Part shown: piece after piece, positions 56,888 through 64,000 of the stretch
Numbering within the stretch: the stretch's first letter is position 1
How the letters are laid out: every line of letters begins with the position of its first letter
Assembly: GCA_015680685.1 (NCBI GenBank)
Contig: MNCI01029550.1
Coordinates: 509,290 to 573,289, forward strand
Direction: 5' to 3'
Origin: Gnetum montanum
Lineage: Eukaryota > Streptophyta > Gnetopsida > Gnetales > Gnetaceae
Length of the DNA: 64,000 bases
Notes under the pieces: generated by a model
Told to the model about the DNA's origin: nothing
Databases searched by the model: none
What the model saw: only the letters and a program-made list of their open reading frames with translations
Made by a program: the position numbers and the translations under genes

Positions 56888-57322
56888 ACTAGCTTTTATA
56901 TATATATATATATATATAAATTGGCCGAGATGATTTTTTAAAAAAATGATGTTAACCAAGCCCGACTACTGGATGAGGTAACAAGATAACTAAAAACGGA
57001 ATCACTCATCCCTCCTCTGTTTCTCTACCACTTACCCAATTTAGTTTTACCCTCTCAGTCAAGTTTGCTCTTTCTTTGTTTGTTCATGGTGTTTTTGAGC
57101 ATTATTTATGCAAGAGATTTATTTCTCAAAAACGCCATGAACAAACAAAGGAGAAAACTTGATCAAGAGGGTAAAACTAAATTGGGTAAGTGGTAGAGAA
57201 ACAGAGGAGGGATGAATGATTTCATTTTTAATTATCTTATTACCTCGTCCAGTAGTCAGGCTTGGTTAACATCATTTTTTTTTTAATCGTCTTGGCCAAT
57301 TTATATATATATCTAAGCTAGT
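56888..57322. mobile_element. 435-bp hairpin (fold-back element)
   Basis: Arms 56888-57099 and 57125-57322 are inverted copies over about 200 bp, separated by a 25-bp loop. The ends are ACTAGCTT and AAGCTAGT. A stretch of more than 60 bases (57024-57090 compared with 57134-57205) is almost unchanged between the arms, including CCTCCTCTGTTTCTCTACC and its complement. A TA dinucleotide run (56897-56918) sits near the left end. No transposase and no clear target duplication. Confidence 0.8.
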
Positions 57323-58540
57323 AATTATTGTATCTTAACTTTGGAATATACTCCAATGCTTGTAATTCATACCATGTTACCCTTATAAGAGTCTATGCAG
57401 CTCTAGTATGGGTATCCACATTCCTTGTGAGGGCCTTCTCGTGTTTTTTATAAGCCAAGATCTACGCTTCACTCAGATAGGAGAATTCTCATTCATGTAT
57501 GATCACATCATTTCACATTTTACTTTTGGTATCCTAGGGATTTGTTTATATGATCTTCTTCTCTTCATTTCTTGTAAAATGTAGAATAACTCTCCTAATC
57601 GTCTCATATTTTGTTCGTTTTTCATTCAGTATGTGGGCCAATGCTTACGGTTTATGGTAAGATCTTCTCCTTCTATCATAACTTCCATATTTGTAAAACT
57701 AGAATTCTTCCTTTGTCAATTTTTTGCTATATATCCTTAAATAAAGCTTTTGTCTTTGAATTCATGCTAGAATTTCGTCTTAAATGAGACCATGCTTAGG
57801 GCTTATCTTTTGGTACTCATGATTTGGAATTCCAAGATTGACTACCAAAATTTTGAGCTAATTTTCCTTTAAATCTCATTCTTATATTAATGATTAGTCA
57901 ACATTCAATTACTTTTATTATGCTTCTTGTCAAGTTTCATTCAACATGTGATACCAAATTACTATTTTCAAAAAAAAAATTGTTTGATAGATCCTTTCAT
58001 CATGCTACTACAATGCTCTTGGCAAATTCTCCTTCATATAGCTAGAGCAACTACAACTCCTTTCTTAATGTATGTCTCACCAAGTAAGAAAATGGTGCAC
58101 ATTGGTGCCCATGATTGCATGTGGTAATCTCTGATTTTTACATATTTTAATTGGTACTTTCTTTTCCCTTTTGTTATCTTTCTTGACTATATGATAGACC
58201 TCTGTACTCTAAACACGACGTCTCTTTTGTGAACTAACTACTCTCTACTCTCGGGTGGAACATCTCCTCTTTCTTAAAGATGTCTTGTCCAACCATGGGA
58301 TGTTATTGTACGAATTTCAACAAATTCAAGATTTAAAATTTCAATGTCAAGGTGGGGCAAGGACATGGGAAAAACTATTAATGGACCTTGTGGGCATCTA
58401 ATTGAGTAGAAGAGGTAGAGAAGTGAAGAGTGATATTGAGCTTAATTTGAGCATTCATTGTTATAAGGCTTTGTTGGCACATTTTTAGCATTGAATGAAA
58501 TAGGCTTGCATGATGAAGTTGGTCAAAGGAAAAGAGTGGG
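57323..58540. other. unassigned stretch
   Basis: Several short frames, none with a domain I recognise. It could contain decayed introns or flanks related to the citrate synthase relic, but nothing in the sequence shows this. Confidence 0.25.
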
Positions 58541-58559
58541 TTATAACTAGAACATGTTG

Positions 58560-58883
58560 TTGCCCAAGAGAATTAGCTAAGAGGAGTACATATACTGAAG
58601 TAGATTATCTTTTGATGTATGGGTATCTTCCATCAAAATCTCAATTAAGAGATTGGAATTTGCTATATCTCAGCATTTTGCTTTACTGAGTTCTATACAA
58701 GAAATGCCCCATGATGCTCAACCCATGAGTATGCTAGTAAGCGTAACCAATGCTCTCTCTGCATATCATACATATGTCAACCCAACACTAAGTGGCGAAA
58801 ATATTTATAATTCAAAGGTAGTGAGGGATAAGCAAATTGTGCGCACTTTAGCAAAGATTCCAACAATTGCTGCAGCTACTTGA
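58560..58883 (+). pseudogene. citrate synthase (peroxisomal type) pseudogene fragment
   Basis: Reads [31 protein letters not shown], then after a 1-base loss near 58650 [40 protein letters not shown] and [20 protein letters not shown], ending [14 protein letters not shown] before a stop. This matches the segment of plant glyoxysomal citrate synthase around PIEELAExSTYxEVAYLL, GxLPSxSQLxxWE, MPHDAHPMxxLVS and VRDKQIxRxLGKAPTIAAAA. The enzyme condenses acetyl-CoA and oxaloacetate. Here only about 105 codons remain, with one frameshift, an in-frame shortening after SQH, and no catalytic His/His/Asp region. It may be one exon of a dead gene or a piece of a processed copy. Confidence 0.85.
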
Positions 58884-59575
58884 GCAACTGTAAAATGTTC
58901 CTCTTAAAATCGATACAGATACCTTTGCAGATCCTCTTCCCATGAACGGATGAACGGATTTGCTCAGCAGGCAAACAAAATAGGGGGTTCTAGCACGGTT
59001 TCCCATTCAAACATGAGGTGAAAATAAGGTTAATATCTGCATATACGAGGAGGCGATAGACACATCAGGATTGACTGTACGCTTATACTTTGGCTACTAA
59101 TAATTCCAGCCAAAAATTGTTTTTATTCGAAGCTCTTCGCATACAACGGATAAAAAAAATATTATTCATAAACGTGATCTGGACGGCAGATCTACCAAAA
59201 GTTCAAATGTGTTACTTTGGATTAAAGTCCAAGTGGTTTGGAACTGAAATGTGGCCGCTTCCCTTCAGTTCGAAAAATTAATGCAAACGTAATGTCAGCA
59301 TAAAACAGAAAATGACAGATTGCAGACCATGCAAGACGCAATGGGATGGTATCAGCTAAAATAACGAATTATTCACACCGACAACGTCTAACAGAGCCAA
59401 ACAGTGAACAATTCAGAGAGGTACGAGCCTGACTGAAAGCAGCTTCGTTTCGTTGGCTTTCGCACAGTTGGGGTTGCATTTTTCTTCTTGGAGGGATGAT
59501 GAAAGCCCGTTCCATCACGGAGCTATGGAGTCGACTGAAAAAAACGCTAGCATGAGAGCAACCAAACAAAACCAA
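58884..59575. other. unassigned stretch, higher GC to the right
   Basis: No citrate synthase sequence continues here. The minus strand has a 97-codon frame (59369-59662) that I could not place. Base composition changes gradually to that of the candidate frame at 59576. Confidence 0.25.
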
Positions 59576-59984
59576 GATGGGCAGTTGCAGTGATTCCATG
59601 TCTTCATGGGTGTTAACTATTTTGTCCGGAGGCTTCACTGTGGGCATCATGTTTTCTTTCACGATTGCTCCAAGAAATTAGCGGAAAATTATGGCCACCG
59701 ATGGATTTAGCCCAGAAATCGGGCACGTTAGCGTATACAGAGACCGTCAAGGTTATCAAGGCCACCTAAAACTGGCAGGCGATTCCGGACCACGGCAGCG
59801 ATGCATCGGCTACGTGCAGTTCCTGCAGTGCTTTCAGGGCATCCAACCCAAGCACCGCTACGCCAACCACAACACCGTCTTCTTGGACATCAACAAATAT
59901 AATACCACTAATACCCAAGTTTACCCAGGTATATGTGCAAGTGTTACCAAGTTTTCGGTTAATTGGAAGACCAAATGTTGGTAA
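59576..59984 (+). other. candidate host reading frame, unrecognised
   Basis: From an ATG at 59576 the frame reads MGSCSDSMSSWVLTILSGGF, TVGIMFSFTIAPRN, one TAG, then [20 protein letters not shown] and on for 97 codons to 59984, ending NWKTKCW. The first 30 residues look like a membrane anchor or signal segment. The stretch 59690-59890 is clearly more GC-rich than the surroundings and lies outside the recognised transposons. The two parts share one frame, so this is either one gene with a nonsense codon or a chance open frame. A short second frame follows at 60003-60200. I do not recognise the family. Confidence 0.35.
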
Positions 59985-60269
59985 GTTCCACAACATCGCT
60001 AAGTGGTAGCATTGCTAACCCACAACGGATGGAATTATATGGTGGAGCCCATCAACCACCCTTGGGAATTGTGTGCTGTCGCGGAGGAGACCAGTGTTGG
60101 GATGCATCCTTGTGTTGTGTTTAGTTCTTGCTTTTTGTTCTCTCAATCGAAAAATGATGTTAATGTTAAGATAATGCTTGTAACTTTGTTTTTCTTTTAA
60201 ATATTATTATTTGGAAAAAAAAATTTATAAGAAAGTTGTTTAAAGTCTCATATGAATTGAATACTTGTC

Positions 60270-60418
60270 AATTATGGTAGTTATAATTAACTACCATGGT
60301 GGTTGTAACTACCAAACACTATAGCATTTACTTCTATGGTAGTTATAACTAACTCCTAGTGTTTGTAACTAACCTCAACTTTTTATGATGATTGTAACTA
60401 CCTGAAGTCATTATAAAA
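60270..60418 (+). repeat. clustered GTAGTTATAACTA motifs before a TATA box
   Basis: ATGGTAGTTATAA at 60274 and 60334, with related GTTGTAACTACC, GTTTGTAACTAACC and ATTGTAACTACC words, occur about every 30-60 bp, ending with TATAAAA at 60412-60418. It looks like an LTR or gene promoter with MYB-type AACTAACC/AACTACC sites. No matching second LTR was found. Confidence 0.4.
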
Positions 60419-61900
60419 GGGTTTTAAGGATAAAGTTCAAAGAGGGGTAGAAGATACATAGAAGAATATTGAAGATCATAAAATATTAGAATATGGATTG
60501 CTAAAGACATTAATTCAGCTACTTTGTTTTAATCCTGTGAGTTCTTCTTTTCTCATCTTGTCTTAATTGCTTAGCTAATGGTCTAGATAGTATTGTGTTT
60601 GGCATTTAATTTTGGGATTTTCTAGATTATTTTTATAGCTCTATTTTTGTGCAATATTAGACTTCTATTAGCTTTGCCATATAAGAGTTTATGTTGTCTT
60701 TAAAAAGCATCTTGAGAAATTTAATAGTAATGTCTTATTAAAATTGCCTATTCAAGCCTATAGGATCTAAAAAATCTTTGATACTTTGACTTGCTTGAAA
60801 TAGCTTCATTTTTTAGAGTTTATTGCCTTTATATTTCAATCTTGCAATTGTCAATTTTTCCTACTAGCTCTATTGTTTGCAATTCTTGACAACTATTAAC
60901 TAGTCAAACAAAAACTCATACTTCTTGTTTACAAAGCATTTTGGTAGTGTAATAAGATAGTCTTTTACAAAATTGCTTGTTGAGCTCAGAGGGTTTGAAC
61001 AATTCGTAATATTTAGATTGAATTGGAATAGCTTTACAAAGAGTTTCATCATGTTCAATTTATCTTGCCTCAATGTTTCAGATTCACACAATTCTTTTTT
61101 TATTTTCTTTTTGTTTCTAAATCCTCTGAATCTCGCTCTATTCATAGTTTTCTTGTGAAATTTTCTCTCTAGGAGAAATTAGGAGTAAATTAGCAGAATT
61201 GTGCTCAAGCATTTTTGTAAAATTTTATGTCTTTCAAGTAGTGTACTACAAGGACTATATAAACTAAGTGATTTGACAAAATAGAAATCTTTAATGACTC
61301 ATAGTATTTAACAAGGTTAGCTAAATTTTTATTATAGCCAATTATAGTTTCATACACAAACCCCACCATTTCAACATTCACAACAACAAACACAAATGTA
61401 CGCTTAGTTTGCTCTATAACCTTTGAGTTTATTTGAAGGTATCTAGGCCTTGGTATTGCCAAAAGATCAGCAAGCACCTAAACCTTGTTTGAAGGAACAC
61501 CGTTATTTCCTATGACTCCAAGTCATAAGACAGAAGGTCCCAAACATTGGCAATCCCAAACGGTTGCCAACAAGCTCCATAGTCATTTTCTATGTGGATG
61601 TGTTATATTGGATCTTAAGCACTTGTCTATCCTAGGCATTTGCTTCTAGTAGTTGTATTTCACCTTTACTATCTAACAAAAATAAAGAGTTGTTTCTTTC
61701 TTAGTTCCAAATATGTATGCAAGTTTAAAGAATTTAGTTTCAATTTTTGGGTATTGAAGATAGGTCCCCACCATATTGGGTGATATCCTCATCATCTCTT
61801 CCATCCTTAAAATTGAAAATTCTTTTCAAGTTGGTTATACCCTTGGGATAGCATTAAGCCCTCATAAAGCTAAGCCTTTCTCATAAACCCAAATCGCATT
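60419..61900. other. unassigned stretch
   Basis: Short frames on both strands (for example 61205-61477, minus) without recognised motifs. The 3' region and LTR of the chromovirus-like element at 61905-63807 would be expected here but could not be defined. Confidence 0.25.
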
Positions 61901-61904
61901 TTCA

Positions 61905-63807
61905 AGTCTCTCATCATTCCAATACATCAAGTGCCCATGCATCTTTTGGCTCCTTGTGCTTATAGCTTCCCTTGCTTGCAGCACAACTAGTTTCCTTAAT
62001 GGCCTTGGATGACTTTTGATCTTCAAGTACATCTTTAAGGATCTCAAAACTATCATCCAAGTCAAATGTAAGCATTTTTCCATGGAAATAACTCAAATCT
62101 AAAACATAGAACACACAAGAAAATGGAAAATAATTAGAAAGATCAAGCTCATAAGAATTATCATTCACTTTGGGCTTAATCTAAAATGGATCAATATTTT
62201 TGGATTTGAGCTTGGAGAAGTTTACATTCTTCAACCTCTCCTTGTTGAAATGGATCCATATATAATCACCAACATTGAATATCACTTTCTTCTTTCCCAA
62301 GTTCTTAATAGTAGCCACTTCCTTTTCCTTATCTTCATGTTTTATCTTCACTTGCTTATGTAAGTCTTGCATGCTTATTACAAAATCTAAACTAACATAG
62401 GCACAATTAGTAAATTTCATCAAATGATCTATCATCCTAGAAGCATAACCATAGTTTACCTCAAATGGACTTTTTCCAATGCTAGTGTGACAATAATTGT
62501 TATAACTAAACTTAGCATGTGACGAAAGATTTTCCCATCTATTGGGTTGATACTCATAAATACACCTCAAAATTTTGAGCAATGATTTATTTATAGCTTC
62601 AATTTGACCATTAGTTTGTGAATGATAGGCACTAGAAAATGATAATTTTATATCCAATGATTTCCATAATTATGGCATCCCATTTCTAAATGTCCTAACA
62701 AATGTCAAATATACATTATATTAGATATTATGTGTAATAATATAATATGGTAAACATCAAACATGTAAAGCATTCAACATTATGCATAAAAAAAAGAATA
62801 CGAAAAATGCAAAAGAAAATAGAAATAAATGCTTTATTAATATAGAATAAAGTATGTGGATCATACTCTAAGTGTACCTTGGAGTTATCTTCCTTCAACA
62901 TCTATCCCTTAGAGGCTATTCATCACTGCCAACATGGTTAGGCCTATCACTAGCCAAAAAGAATGACCAATCCTCTTCCTGTCCTTCTTCACTTGGCACT
63001 TGGGACTCTCCTTTATTGACTCTACAACTCCATGCTAATACAACCTCTAATGTGCAACTATAAATACCTTAGGTCAAACCCCTAAAGGTCATCTTAAAAG
63101 ACATGTCTATTATTACAACATTCCCTTTCAAATCTTAATTACAACTTTTCCTTTTGGGTCTTGTTATAATAAACACAATGTTAGTTATAAAGAGACATTG
63201 TCTTTATTATGCAATGGTACCATTTGGGAATGAGGATGTGATAACAATTGCCTCTAAACATGACTTATAAATTTAACATCTCTAACACTTACAATATTCA
63301 ATGGGAGACCAAGTAATCTTACAACATGTTGGAAATACAAGTGAGCAACATGAGATGCATCATTGCTTCTCTTACAAGGAATAAAATGAATCATTTTAGT
63401 GAATCTATCAACAACAATAAAAATAGAATCATGACCAACTTGTGCCTGGGGAATTCTATAAATAAAATCCATAAAGATACTTTCCCATGGAGCATTAGGA
63501 ATTGACAAAGGAAAATAAAGTCTAGCAACATCCTTATCTTCCTTAAACTTTTGACAAACAAGACACTCTCTAACAAATTTATTTATATCATTTCTCATAC
63601 TTGGCCAATAGTAGCTCTTCCCCAAAAGCTCACAAGTCTTTGTCTTACCCATGTATCTAGCCATATTACAAGTATGCTTTTCATCCAAAATTCTTAACCT
63701 AAAATCATACTTTTGCACACATGCCTTACCATTCTTGAAGAGGATGCCCAATTATAAATGATAGTCTCTCCAACTATCCACTCTACCAATCAATGAACCA
63801 TTAAGGT
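61905..63807 (-). pseudogene. chromovirus-like Ty3/gypsy integrase, interrupted
   Basis: The minus strand reads GILFKNGKACVQ, KHTCNMARYMGKTKTCELL, SYYWPSMRNDINKF and CLVCQKFKED (HHCC zinc finger), then NAPWESIFMDFIYRIPQAQ, DSIFIVVDRFTKMIHFIPC (first Asp) and IVSVRDVKFISHV (second Asp), to about 63254. After a 540-bp insertion (62702-63241) it resumes: LDIKLSFSSAYHSQTNGQIE (Glu of GQIE kept), NRWENLSSHAKFSYNN and HTSIGKSPFEVNYGY, on to DNSYELDLSNYFPFSCVFYV (end of integrase). Wording is close to chromovirus integrases, unlike A-C. No chromodomain is visible. The N-terminal side is cut at 63808 by another LTR. Confidence 0.9.
62702..63241. mobile_element. solo-LTR-like insertion, copy 2, inside the integrase
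   Basis: Splits the chromovirus-like integrase between its second Asp block and the TKLSFS-type block. Both edges carry TAACAA (62696-62701 and 63242-63247), consistent with a 5-6-bp target-site duplication. It is homologous to 48062-48554 and likewise has no internal coding domain. It is best explained as a solo LTR or a very short non-autonomous LTR element. Confidence 0.75.
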
Positions 63808-64000
63808 TGATGAGTGGTGAGGTACCCATACACTCAACCATACAAAACGAGCGTAGCACGCACAATCCGGTCAAACTCCGTAGACTAAATGCCTAAACGC
63901 CCCATGGAACACTTGGGGTTAATCATTCGTTATCTTCCCAGACTTACTTGTTGTTGTCACAGTGTATGGTTAAGTAAGTTCGAGGTATATGATTTTTTTG
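63808..64000 (-). repeat. LTR of the A/B/C gypsy family, cut by the window end
   Basis: Starts TGATGAGTGGTGAGGTACCC in plus orientation, the inverted LTR end of the family, and continues with CACTCAACCATAC and CGCACAATCCGGTCAAACTCC. The sequence outside it (CCATTAAGGT) is not a primer site, so this is the outer edge of an insertion into the integrase at 61905-63807. The rest lies beyond base 64000. Confidence 0.85.

Noticed and set aside
56888-57322. Calling the hairpin a CACTA transposon because its left end contains CACTA
   Set aside because: The right end reads TAGTA and not TAGTG, and no 3-bp target duplication is present, so the assignment is not supported.
59691-59760. [10 protein letters not shown] as the start of a receptor-like kinase domain (ATxNFS motif)
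   Set aside because: No glycine loop, VAIK or HRD motif follows. The similarity is confined to six residues.
59766-59996. Minus-strand frame with [11 protein letters not shown] resembling receptor-kinase ectodomains
   Set aside because: The likeness is limited to about ten residues, a stop follows at once, and no leucine-rich repeats are present. It is opposite to the longer plus-strand frame.
1-64000. CRISPR arrays, bacterial operons, rRNA or tRNA genes
   Set aside because: No regularly spaced identical repeats with unique spacers, no ribosome-binding-site-led gene strings, and no recognisable tRNA or rRNA sequence. Gene content is that of plant retrotransposons.

Overview
The window looks like nuclear DNA of a seed plant with a large, repeat-rich, AT-rich genome. 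A gymnosperm or another very large genome is plausible, but the species cannot be named. I see no intact host gene. Most bases belong to decayed retrotransposons inserted into one another. Around them lie fold-back elements, tandem repeats and three broken relics of cellular-type genes (a CCR4-like exo/endonuclease-phosphatase fold, the C-terminus of a PIF1-like helicase, and a peroxisomal-type citrate synthase).

Layout. 1-3437: Ty1/copia element on the minus strand (primer-binding site, gag, protease, GAG-pre-integrase, integrase), running off the left edge. 3848-34600: element A, a Ty3/gypsy element on the plus strand with both LTRs and a perfect 5-bp target-site duplication (TAGTC). It holds two relatives. 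B (about 10815-21924, plus strand) has lost its 5' LTR. C (23900-33604, minus strand) is complete, with a perfect ATGAA target-site duplication. With B and C removed, A is about 9.9 kb, the same size as C. 35438-36065: fold-back element. 36066-37548: 3' end of another copy (D). 38100-44295: copy E (minus strand), which has lost RT to integrase. About 44480-48050: L1-type LINE (minus strand). 48062-48554: solo-LTR-like repeat, whose second copy (62702-63241) interrupts a chromovirus-like integrase at 61905-63807. 49150-50045: CCR4-like pseudogene. 52721-53239: LTR remnant F. 55509-55750: 114-bp tandem duplication. 55920-56634: PIF1-like fragment. 56888-57322: 435-bp hairpin. 58560-58883: citrate synthase pseudogene. 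59576-59984: unrecognised higher-GC reading frame. 63808-64000: one more LTR of the A/B/C family, cut by the window end.

The gypsy family shares LTRs of about 0.8-0.9 kb that begin TGATGA or TGATAA and end in ATCA, a TATAAATA box, and a primer-binding site resembling the TGGCGCCGTTGCCGGGGA class. It has a G-rich polypurine tract and a Gag-Pro-RT-RNaseH-IN order without a visible chromodomain, so it is probably Athila-like. In C, gag to RNase H stays in one reading frame for about 4.8 kb. Copy B carries the most notable feature of the window: after pol, on the same strand, a 622-codon frame (18899-20764) with no frameshift but about 40 nonsense codons, nearly all explicable as C-to-T changes at Gln, Arg or Trp codons. 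It would encode a long coiled-coil protein with a proline-rich tail. D keeps the last part of the same protein and the same terminal stop. A and C lack it. This looks like an extra gene in the env position of one branch of the family.
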